A stretch of DNA of 18,132 bases from SKLM01 sp964450435 (GTDB lineage Bacteria > Chloroflexota > Anaerolineae > B4-G1): the NCBI GenBank assembly GCA_964450435.1, contig CAYVCX010000057.1, forward strand, positions 1 to 18,132, written 5' to 3'. The notes below the pieces were generated by a model. That model was not told the DNA's origin. It worked only from the letters and a program-made list of their open reading frames with translations, and made no database searches. Positions 7,371 to 13,116 of this stretch are shown in pieces; the stretch's first letter is position 1, and every line of letters begins with the position of its first letter. The position numbers were made by a program, and so were the translations under genes.

Positions 7371-7429
7371 GGAGGCCCCGACGCAGAAGTACCGCGCCTT
7401 CGTAAGGCACCGGCCGTGTCGGGGCCTCC
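7371..7429 (-). other. Nested long stem-loop between encapsulin and ferritin-like gene
   Basis: A perfect 12-bp inverted repeat (GGAGGCCCCGAC at 7371-7382 with its complement at 7418-7429) encloses a smaller hairpin, GCCTT-ACG-AAGGC on the minus strand (7396-7408). The element begins 36 nt past the encapsulin stop and lacks a U-run. It could be a structured terminator, an RNA-processing site separating encapsulin from the next gene, or a regulatory leader. Confidence 0.5.
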
Positions 7430-7465
7430 AAGCCCTCCGTACGTCCCGTTAGCCTCTTCCGCGAC

Positions 7466-8263
7466 CTAGGCCTCCAGCACGCAGATTGCCTGCGGGCGGC
7501 GGATGCGCGGGACGAGGCTTTCGGAGACCGTGAACGCCACTCGATCACCCTCGGGCCCGATGAACCCAACGGTCAGATCTTGACCCATCACGATCGATGC
7601 GTACTGGCGGCCGGTGGCAAGAAGAACCCCTCCGTCGTCTAGAGCCGGTGCTTTGTAGACTCCATCGGTCACCAGCGTCTGCACGTGCTCAATCTCGGTC
7701 TGGTTGCCGCGTTCATAGCGGCGGAAGAGCCGGTTGTAGCGCGCAGGAGCCAGGGCCAGCGTATAAGGACCGTGGAAATTCGCCTGATCCAGAACCGTTA
7801 CGGCTTCGATAAGATCCTCCAGCGCTGCACCGACCTCAGCCCAGTCGGACAGAGGGACGCTGCCGGCACCGTCCACGGTGAGCAAGCCGGGGACTCCCAG
7901 CTCGTCGCTGCCGTACAAGATCAGGTCTTCCTCGCGCCCGGCGGCTGCGACGGCAGCTTCGGCCACAGCGCTGCGGTCCAGGGTGATCCCCTGGAGCTCA
8001 TAGTTCGCCAGATCCCGAGCCGCCAGATCAAACTCCTCGTAGATGAGGATCAAGGGAAGCACGTCGGAGGCAATCAACCCTGTCTCGGTCATCTCATCTT
8101 TCAGGGGTACCGACTTCAACCCCAGGCCGTACGGGCCCTCCAGCTCGAGCAGCCGGCGGCCCACCAGTTGTCCTTTGGCTGCCTCCATCATCGCTTCGTC
8201 CAGCGCCCTCCAAAGGTCAGAGCCAAAAGGCGCATCCTCACGAGCCAAGTACTTGTTTGCCAT
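7466..8263 (-). CDS. Encapsulin shell protein (family 1, HK97-like fold)
   Basis: The 265-residue protein matches the linocin-M18/CFP29 encapsulin pattern. The N-terminal helix segment (LWRALDEAMMEAAKGQLVGRR) is followed by LELEGPYGLGL, a central GSDELGVPGLL region, and the C-terminal SESLVPRIRRPQAICVL. Family 1 encapsulins self-assemble into 24-42 nm icosahedral protein shells that enclose cargo bearing a short C-terminal tag. The immediately upstream gene encodes an encapsulated ferritin with such a tag. ATG at 8263 is preferred, with TAAGGAGG 6 nt upstream. The pair is separated by 46 nt and surely forms one unit: ferritin cargo oxidises iron and the shell stores the mineral. Confidence 0.95.
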   Translation of the reverse strand: MANKYLAREDAPFGSDLWRALDEAMMEAAKGQLVGRRLLELEGPYGLGLKSVPLKDEMTETGLIASDVLPLILIYEEFDLAARDLANYELQGITLDRSAVAEAAVAAAGREEDLILYGSDELGVPGLLTVDGAGSVPLSDWAEVGAALEDLIEAVTVLDQANFHGPYTLALAPARYNRLFRRYERGNQTEIEHVQTLVTDGVYKAPALDDGGVLLATGRQYASIVMGQDLTVGFIGPEGDRVAFTVSESLVPRIRRPQAICVLEA

Positions 8264-8309
8264 GTAAATCCTCCTTAACACGTCACTTGCTCAAGTCGAT
8301 AGGGATCAG

Positions 8310-8687
8310 CTACTCTCGCAGGGAACCTATGGTCGTCTCGGCGCCGTCACCCTCCGCGTTCTCGTCTCCTCCCTCCGATGCAGCAGCCCCCAGCTCGGCA
8401 GCCATCTCATCGACCTCCTCGCGGCCTTCCGCCAGCCAGTCTGCCTCATCACCGGTCAGGATTTCGAGCAGCCGGTTGAACTCACCAACGTGCTCACGCT
8501 CCTCATTGGCAATGTCGATCAAGACCTGCTTCGCCAGCGGATCATCGGTGGCGTCCGCGTGCGCCATGTAGAGATGGATAGCCTCGTGCTCCGCGGCCAC
8601 ATTGAGACGAATCGCGCGGATCAGCTCCGACATCGTGAGCTTTCGATCCGGTACTTGACCACTGAACGGATTAACAAACTCTGGCAT
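8310..8687 (-). CDS. Encapsulated ferritin (EncFtn) cargo with targeting peptide
   Basis: This is a 125-residue two-helix ferritin-like protein. The N-terminal part (VNPFSGQVPDRKLTMSELIR) and helices match EncFtn. Metal-site residues equivalent to E32, E62 and H65 of Rhodospirillum rubrum EncFtn appear as E33, E63 and H66. Half-ferritins of this type assemble as annular decamers with iron sites at subunit interfaces and act as ferroxidases. An acidic, Gly/Ala-rich linker (about 95-117) leads to TTIGSLRE, a typical encapsulin-targeting peptide. The ATG has a near-perfect AAGGAGGT site 8 nt upstream. It lies 46 nt before the encapsulin gene, after a 270-bp gap with a large inverted repeat. Confidence 0.94.
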   Translation of the reverse strand: MPEFVNPFSGQVPDRKLTMSELIRAIRLNVAAEHEAIHLYMAHADATDDPLAKQVLIDIANEEREHVGEFNRLLEILTGDEADWLAEGREEVDEMAAELGAAASEGGDENAEGDGAETTIGSLRE

Positions 8688-8786
8688 CTACTCGACCTCC
8701 TTGATCTACTACTGATCACGTATCAAACATCCCGAGGAAATAGCTCGGTACCACAAGGCTCACTCTCAACGGGTTGCCGAATCCCA

Positions 8787-8820
8787 CTCCCGGCCTGGAT
8801 CAGATGATCCGGGCCGGGGG
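8787..8820 (-). terminator. Long GC-rich inverted repeat upstream of the encapsulin pair
   Basis: CCCGGCC-T-GGATCA pairs with TGATCC-G-GGCCGGG around a 2-nt centre (a 4-nt loop if the closing pair opens), giving a nearly perfect stem of about 14-17 bp. It lies between the ferredoxin stop (8958) and the encapsulated ferritin start (8687). No U-run follows on the minus strand. It is likely a stem-only terminator or an insulating hairpin that separates two transcripts, though a protein-binding palindrome is possible. I see no convincing promoter between it and 8687. Confidence 0.45.
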
Positions 8821-8957
8821 GCACTCCGTCTGCCAGTGCCCTGGGAGCCACACCGGCTGCCGAGACACTCGCTGCACCGCGCCGTTACTCCCTAATGCTA
8901 GCCTGGCCCGCTGCCCGTGTGACAGCCAGATCCAGCCATACCCGGGCTACACGAGGA

Positions 8958-9167
8958 TCAGGGATAGATCTGATTCCCCTCGTCGTCCTCAAGGATGACC
9001 GCCTGCACCGGGCAGCCTTCGGCTGCCTCACGGAGCAGCTCTTCATCCCCTGCGTCCTGATCCACGACCCGGGAAAGCCCCTCGTCGTCGAGCTCGAAAA
9101 CGCCCGGGGCCGTCGCCACACACATGGCCGCCCCGATGCACAGATCACGATCTACTTTCGCTCGCAT
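8958..9167 (-). CDS. Small ferredoxin, probably [3Fe-4S] type
   Basis: The 69-residue protein reads CIGAAMC (C10, C16) near the N-terminus and CP at C52-P53. This is the single-cluster ferredoxin pattern in which the middle ligand of CxxCxxC is replaced (A13), as in [3Fe-4S] ferredoxins that serve cytochromes P450 in actinobacteria. It carries single electrons in the cytoplasm. Two ATG codons stand side by side; the second (9167) is 6 nt from TAAGGAG and is preferred over 9170. It lies between the Dps-like protein and the encapsulated ferritin. Ferredoxins are found beside some encapsulin systems, where they are proposed to release stored iron by reduction, so a partner role is plausible but inferred. 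Confidence 0.88.
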   Translation of the reverse strand: MRAKVDRDLCIGAAMCVATAPGVFELDDEGLSRVVDQDAGDEELLREAAEGCPVQAVILEDDEGNQIYP

Positions 9168-9308
9168 CATACACTCCTTAGTCGCTTACTCGTCCGGCGG
9201 TCGACACCCAACCACCGGGTAGAAGACAGCCCGCCCCCACTCAGCACCTGAGACCGTGGCCCGCCTGAACACCGAGCGGACTGACGGCGCCGGGGCATCC
9301 ATCTAACC

Positions 9309-9806
9309 CTACTTCCGTCCCTTCATCAACTCGATGTCCTCCTGCAGGGCCTGCAGATCCTCCTCGTGCTCGATCTCATCGGTCATGATCTGCAATGCCA
9401 TATCGTACGTCACAGGGTCGACGTCCTTCGTGAAGTCGATCATGTCCTGGTAGACCTCGATAGCGCACTGCTCGCCCTCGACATTCTGTTCCAGTAGAAC
9501 CTCTACGTAGGGATCGTCTGGCGCCGCGTACCCGCAGTTGGACATCTCAAACCAATCATTGGGCGAGAGGAGGGGCGTGCCCCCAAGCTGGAGGATCCGC
9601 TCCACGAGCAGCAGCGCGTGCTCCAACTCCTCGACAGCGTGCTCTTCGAGCTCGGCCACAGCGGCCCCTCTCATCGGCCCCACGGCCACCTTGGCCCCTA
9701 TCCAGTACTGATAGTACGCGAGCCATTCGTCTGCCAGGGCCTTATTGAGCAACTCAATGAGCTGATCGACGTCTTCCCCTACGAGCGACCGTCCTAGCGT
9801 CCCCAT
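9309..9806 (-). CDS. Dps-like/thioferritin (DPSL) iron-storage protein
   Basis: This 165-residue four-helix protein is of the bacterioferritin/Dps superfamily. Ferroxidase-type residues are visible: E27, the E60-LE-H63 motif in the second helix, and E144-IE-H147 in the last helix. Two cysteines, C91 in NCGYAAPDDP and C114 in EGEQCAIEVY, match the cysteine pair that marks Dps-like thioferritins, first described in archaea and anaerobes. These form dodecameric cages, use H2O2 to oxidise iron and protect DNA. ATG with AAGGAGG about 7 nt upstream. It lies between the DJ-1/PfpI gene and the ferredoxin gene. An alternative name is simply ferritin-like protein; the cysteine pair favours the thioferritin call. 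Confidence 0.84.
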   Translation of the reverse strand: MGTLGRSLVGEDVDQLIELLNKALADEWLAYYQYWIGAKVAVGPMRGAAVAELEEHAVEELEHALLLVERILQLGGTPLLSPNDWFEMSNCGYAAPDDPYVEVLLEQNVEGEQCAIEVYQDMIDFTKDVDPVTYDMALQIMTDEIEHEEDLQALQEDIELMKGRK

Positions 9807-9854
9807 CTGAACCCTCCTTGATTGACTGTTTTAGCTACGCTGCACCCCCTCGCC

Positions 9855-10370
9855 TTACAGGCTGGCGATGATGGTGCGGCAGAAAGCCGGGAGATCAGCC
9901 GGTGTCCGAGAGCTGATCAAGTTACCGTCCTGAACCACCTCCTCATCGACCCACTCGGCGCCGGCATTCGCCAAGTCATCCTTGATCGCTACGAACGAGG
10001 TGACTCTCTTGCCCTCGACGATGCCGGCGGAGATGGGCACCCACCCAGCGTGACAGATGAATGCCACCACGCCGCCACTCTCGAAAACACCGCGCACGAG
10101 GTCGAGCAGCGGCTGATGACGGCGGATACGATCCGGTGCGTACCCACCCGGAACGATGATGGCGTCGAAGTCATCGGGCATCACCTCGTCCACGGAAACG
10201 TCGGTCCGCGCCGGATAGCCGTGCTTGCTGTGATAAACCTCCGCGCCAGGCATGCCGATGATATCGACCTTGGCACCGGCCTCCTTCATCCGGAGCAACG
10301 GATACCACAGCTCCAGATCCTCATACTGGTCCTCAGCTAAGATGCCAATGCGCTTCCCTTCCAGTTCCAT
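9855..10370 (-). CDS. DJ-1/PfpI family protein
   Basis: The 171-residue protein has the flavodoxin-like DJ-1/PfpI fold. The nucleophile elbow FICHAGW places C106 next to H107, with an acidic residue near the N-terminus (E17 in DQYEDLELWYP) and the strand IIVPGGYAPDRIR before it. Members act as intracellular cysteine peptidases, deglycases or glyoxalases, or as oxidative-stress chaperones; sequence alone does not choose among them. The ATG has AAAAGGAG 6 nt upstream. It lies 22 nt after the small cysteine-motif gene and 48 nt before the thioferritin gene. The context favours repair of stress-damaged or glycated proteins. Confidence 0.9.
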   Translation of the reverse strand: MELEGKRIGILAEDQYEDLELWYPLLRMKEAGAKVDIIGMPGAEVYHSKHGYPARTDVSVDEVMPDDFDAIIVPGGYAPDRIRRHQPLLDLVRGVFESGGVVAFICHAGWVPISAGIVEGKRVTSFVAIKDDLANAGAEWVDEEVVQDGNLISSRTPADLPAFCRTIIASL

Positions 10371-10392
10371 ACAGTCTCCTTTTCGTCTCCTG

Positions 10393-10572
10393 CTACTCAG
10401 CCGGCTCGACTTTCCTGTCGCTCATCACCGAGTCAGTGCGCCCTGTGCAGTCCTTGCTCCGCGTCGCCTCAAAGGCACAGGCTTCAGAACAGTAAACTCG
10501 GTCGCCCCGGCGTATTGCCTCGTCTTCGTCCTGAATTGGCTCACCGCAGAAATCACACATCGCTTCGTCCAT
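10393..10572 (-). CDS. Small Cys-motif (TRASH/MYM-like) metal-binding protein
   Basis: The 59-residue protein carries CDFCGEPI (C6, C9) and VYCSEACAFE (C28, C32), the CxxC...CxxxC spacing of TRASH/MYM-type treble-clef zinc ribbons, plus C43. These are metal-binding modules found in metal sensors, chaperones and regulators. The chosen ATG has GAGGAGGG 4 nt upstream; earlier in-frame ATGs at 10602 and 10605 lack a clear site. It sits between superoxide reductase and the DJ-1 gene, 22 nt from the latter, so it belongs to the operon. It may bind zinc or iron released under stress, but no function is established. It is too small for confident family placement. Confidence 0.72.
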   Translation of the reverse strand: MDEAMCDFCGEPIQDEDEAIRRGDRVYCSEACAFEATRSKDCTGRTDSVMSDRKVEPAE

Positions 10573-10682
10573 CAAGCCCTCCTCAGCCTTGGCCACCCCC
10601 ATCAAAGGCGGGATTTCGATACGGTGGTCGCGCTGCGCTCCACCGTGACCGGCAACAGAGGTGCAAACCCGGTGCCGATTTC

Positions 10683-11075
10683 CTACTTGACGGTGATCTC
10701 TTTGCTGCTTTCCCAGAGCCCGTGGATGTTGCAGTAGGACATCGCGTGAAGCGTCCCGCTCTCGTTGATCTTCATCGCGGCGGTGACACCGTGATGCGTG
10801 TAGACCGGTCCCTCATTGGCGCCCTTCACGGATTCGCCGTGAGCGTTGAACTCAAAGTGACCCACGTCGTAGGTGAAATTACCCCGGTCAGGATGGAAAT
10901 ACAGGGTGATCCACCGAATGTGATGCTCTGTGGTGTTGGGGTGAGCGATCTCCTTGCCCAACGAGGCCTTCACCTCGAAGAACTCCCCTGCCTCCACCTC
11001 ATCCGGGCACTCGATGACCGGCACGTGCTTCTCCTTCTTCCAATCCGCCGATTGAATCCTCTCTCCCAGCTTCAT
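10683..11075 (-). CDS. Superoxide reductase (neelaredoxin type, 1Fe)
   Basis: The 130-residue protein shows the SOR active-site set: the glutamate and first histidine in EKHVPVIE, the two histidines in TTEHHIRWI, and the C-terminal Cys-His pair in YCNIHGLW. These form the Fe(His)4(Cys) centre that reduces superoxide to H2O2 without releasing O2. The N-terminal desulforedoxin domain of desulfoferrodoxin is absent, so it is a one-iron neelaredoxin-like enzyme. The ATG has AAAGGAGA about 6 nt upstream. It follows rubrerythrin by 61 nt, so the H2O2 it makes can be removed by rubrerythrin and the peroxiredoxin. Rubredoxin (12923) is the usual electron donor. Confidence 0.95.
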   Translation of the reverse strand: MKLGERIQSADWKKEKHVPVIECPDEVEAGEFFEVKASLGKEIAHPNTTEHHIRWITLYFHPDRGNFTYDVGHFEFNAHGESVKGANEGPVYTHHGVTAAMKINESGTLHAMSYCNIHGLWESSKEITVK

Positions 11076-11136
11076 ATCGTATCTCCTTTGGTCTCGTAAT
11101 CCCGTGTTCGAACTGCGGACGTGAGGAGCATCTCCG

Positions 11137-11646
11137 TCACGCCACCAACTGGAACTCGCTGCGTGTTGCGCTGCAGATCGGACATTGATCCGGGGGCTCC
11201 CGTTCGGCAACGTACCCACACACCTGGCAGACATAGTAGTCGTGCCCCTCGCCACGCAACATGGCGCTGAGGGCACGCTTATAAAGAGCAGCGTGTCCCT
11301 CCTCCACGTCACGCGCCTGCTTGAAGGTGACGGCCGCCGCAGGTTCTCGGTCCTCCTCGGCCTGACGGATGAACTCAGGATAATACACCTGGTTCACCGT
11401 GGTCTCCTGTTCAAACGAATATTCGAGGTTCTCCTCCGTGCTCCTTACCACTGCCTCCCCCAGAAGGCGCAGATGCCGCCCGGCATGAATGCCCTCGGCA
11501 GCGGCCACGGCACGGAAAAGCTTGGCCACTTGCTCGTAGCCCTCATCCTCCGCCCTGCGAGCGAAGGCCAACAGGCGGTGATGCGCCTTCGCTTCACCGA
11601 CAAAGGCCGTGTACAGGTTATCCTGCGTCGTCTCACTCATTCTCAT
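11137..11646 (-). CDS. Rubrerythrin
   Basis: The 169-residue protein has an N-terminal ferritin-like domain (about 5-130) with glutamates and ExxH motifs in GEAKAHH, AAAEGIH and DVEEGHAALY, which build the di-iron site. A C-terminal rubredoxin-like domain (about 136-169) has CQVCGY and CPIC binding a single iron. Rubrerythrins reduce H2O2 to water using NADH through rubredoxin in anaerobes. Two in-frame starts, 11646 and 11640, are both weakly supported because only a GGGC stretch lies upstream; the gene is probably translated from message shared with the peroxiredoxin 92 nt upstream. Confidence 0.93.
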   Translation of the reverse strand: MRMSETTQDNLYTAFVGEAKAHHRLLAFARRAEDEGYEQVAKLFRAVAAAEGIHAGRHLRLLGEAVVRSTEENLEYSFEQETTVNQVYYPEFIRQAEEDREPAAAVTFKQARDVEEGHAALYKRALSAMLRGEGHDYYVCQVCGYVAEREPPDQCPICSATRSEFQLVA

Positions 11647-11732
11647 TACTGCCCGTGGCGAGACGGTGCGCCGTGAGGACCGACCTGCGTCGGCCCAGGA
11701 TCCCAGTGGAAACCAACATCCTCTCCGTTGGC

Positions 11733-11748
11733 GAAGCCTTACGGCTTC
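11733..11748 (-). other. Stem-loop overlapping the peroxiredoxin stop codon
   Basis: GAAGCC and GGCTTC pair across a GTAA tetraloop (GNRA type) that contains most of the TAA stop of the peroxiredoxin. A second weak pairing, CCAAC/GTTGG, follows. No U-run is present. It may tune read-through from peroxiredoxin to rubrerythrin or protect the mRNA end. Confidence 0.35.
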
Positions 11749-12335
11749 CACACCTTCCACACGTTACCGACCAGATCGGGGCCCGGCTTCAGGGTCGTGC
11801 CACCGGGTGTCCAACCTGACGGCGTTGGCTCTCCCGTCTTCCTTACGTGCTGGAAGGCTTGCACCTGGCGGATCAGCTCATCGGGATTGCGGCCCACCGG
11901 GGGCGTGAGCACCTCCATCGCCTGAATCACACCGTCGGGGTCTACGAGGAAGCGGCCTCGAACGTTCACGCCCGCCGCCTCGTCATACACGCCATAGGCT
12001 GCGCCAATGCGCCCGCCCTGGTCCGAGAGCATCGGGAAAGGGATGCCTCCCTCCACCATCTTCGACAGCTCGACCTCGTTCCAAATCTTATGGCTGAAGC
12101 GGCTGTCGACACTGACCGACAACACCTCCACCCCAAGATCCTGCAGTTGATCATATCGGACGGCAACTGCCGCCAATTCCGTCGGTCAGACGAAAGTGAA
12201 ATCCCCGGGGTAGAAACAGAGAACCACCCACTGACCCCCATAGTCCGATAGTTTGACGTTCTTGAAGCCCTCGCCAGCGATGTAGGCTGAGGTTTCGAAG
12301 TCTGGAGCTGGTTTTCCAACGCTTGCTGTCTGCAT
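11739..12335 (-). CDS. Peroxiredoxin (AhpC/TSA, 1-Cys-like) with UGA at the peroxidatic position: candidate selenoprotein
   Basis: This is one 198-codon gene with a single in-frame TGA at codon 50 (12186-12188). Both halves share one frame and join as FYPGDFTFV-[UGA]-PTELAAVAV. This is exactly the peroxiredoxin active-site motif PxxxTxxC, with UGA where the peroxidatic cysteine belongs. A hairpin 11 nt later fits a bacterial SECIS element, so selenocysteine (U50) is the simplest reading. The enzyme would reduce H2O2 and organic hydroperoxides. No cysteine follows U50, so it resembles the 1-Cys class and needs an external thiol; C40 is the only other cysteine in the main protein. ATG at 12335 has AAGGAGG 8 nt upstream. 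A second in-frame ATG at 12440, with GGAGGA 4 nt upstream, would add 35 low-complexity residues. Confidence 0.85.
12159..12174 (-). promoter_or_regulatory. Bacterial SECIS-like stem-loop after the UGA codon
   Basis: On the transcript strand, GGCGGC pairs with GCCGUC (five Watson-Crick pairs and one G-U) around the loop AGUU. The loop begins 17 nt after the UGA and has G as its second base. This meets published general criteria for bacterial SECIS elements: a small apical loop about 16-37 nt from the UGA with a G among the first two loop bases. It lies within the coding sequence, as in other bacteria, and would bind SelB. The match is by eye, without a folding calculation. Confidence 0.6.
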
Positions 12336-12758
12336 TCTTGGTCCCTCCTTCGTTTCTGGTGACGACTCTCTCTTGGCAGAGGGCGATTCCTGCTCAATCA
12401 GCCCCGCCGCAGGTTGTACGCACGAATCCACTTCGCTCATAGGATCCTCCCGCAATTCTCTTGCCCTACTACAACAGCCTCACTTCGAGGCCATCGTGAG
12501 CCGGATAATCGGACCTTCGGAAAGCCGTAATCCAGCGATCCTTCAGTCGGCGATCCAACCCAGCACACCGCCGTATGCTCCAAGCATTCCCGGACGCGCC
12601 GACCCATCTGTCAGGAGCCTGCGGCGGAATTCCTCCTCCCCCTCTGCCCACCGAACGAGACAACGGCGACCCTCCAAAGGAGCGCTCAGACCATCCGCTC
12701 GCCAGTAAGCTGGCTACCCCAGATCCACCTGGTCCACTGCCTCGCTTGCCTGGCCGCC

Positions 12759-12767
12759 GGGGGGGGG
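12759..12767 (+). repeat. Homopolymer run of nine G
   Basis: Nine consecutive G on the plus strand (C on the transcript strand) lie in the gap upstream of the peroxiredoxin. Such tracts slip readily in replication and sequencing, so its length should be treated as uncertain. It is outside any recognised gene or promoter element. Confidence 0.7.
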
Positions 12768-12902
12768 AGCATTGAGAAGCATTCGGCTGCACCCAGTGTG
12801 GGCCGCCCTCATGCCTCCCTCTATCGCGCAGCAACCAGAGAATATGCGGCTGCAGCCCACGACAACCAACGGTCCACAGACTGCAGCGTGTTCCTCATCG
12901 CG

Positions 12903-12922
12903 GCCCGCGGTCACGAGCGGGC
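12903..12922 (-). terminator. Stem-loop directly after the rubredoxin stop
   Basis: GCCCGC and GCGGGC pair perfectly across an 8-nt loop, beginning at the base after the rubredoxin TGA. The following sequence is not U-rich, so it is a stem-only, terminator-like element. It probably marks the 3' end of the perR-rubredoxin message. Confidence 0.45.
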
Positions 12923-13084
12923 TCAGCCCAGCTTCTCAAACATATCTTTGCCCAGGCCGCAGTCCGGGCAGACCCAATCGTCGGGCAGATCGTCGAATGA
13001 AGTCCCGGGCTCGATCCCGCCATCCGGGTCTCCCACTTTCGGATCGTAGATGTAGCCGCACACCACACACTCCCACTGCTCCAT
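12923..13084 (-). CDS. Rubredoxin
   Basis: This 53-residue protein is a complete classical rubredoxin. It begins MEQWECVVCGYIYDP, has the central GxxFxDLPDDWVCP segment, and ends GLGKDMFEKLG. The four iron-binding cysteines are C6, C9, C39 and C42. Rubredoxin carries single electrons at low potential in the cytoplasm. In anaerobes it reduces rubrerythrin, superoxide reductase and flavodiiron protein, all encoded downstream here. The ATG has GGAGGA 8-9 nt upstream. It lies 32 nt after perR and should share its transcript, so peroxide would induce it through PerR. A GC-rich hairpin follows its stop immediately. Confidence 0.96.
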   Translation of the reverse strand: MEQWECVVCGYIYDPKVGDPDGGIEPGTSFDDLPDDWVCPDCGLGKDMFEKLG

Positions 13085-13116
13085 TGTCGGTCTCCTCCGT
13101 TGAATGTAGCGTCATC

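Larger units (their letters stand above)
12441..12922. other. Gene-free stretch between rubredoxin and peroxiredoxin
   Basis: These 482 bp hold no convincing gene on either strand. Reading frames are open only because the DNA is GC-rich, and none resembles a known protein. It begins, in transcript order, with the rubredoxin 3' hairpin. A run of nine G (12759-12767, plus strand) and a GGCTGCAGCC palindrome are present. The promoter of the large peroxiredoxin operon should lie here, but only a poor candidate (TTGGTT, 17 bp, CATATT on the minus strand near 12840-12870) can be seen. No tRNA fold, including tRNA-Sec, was recognised. Confidence 0.5.

Noticed and set aside
11739..12455. Reading the peroxiredoxin as a pseudogene or two separate genes.
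   Set aside because: Both halves share one frame, the only stop is UGA at the catalytic position, the downstream half has no strong start site of its own, and a SECIS-like hairpin follows.
12840..12875. A promoter TTGGTT-17 bp-CATATT on the minus strand upstream of the peroxiredoxin.
   Set aside because: Too many mismatches to both hexamers; kept only as a weak candidate in the gap description.
12469..12914. Open frames on the minus strand, on either side of the G9 tract, that might be one frameshifted gene.
   Set aside because: Neither translation looks like a protein domain, and joining them across the G run does not create one.
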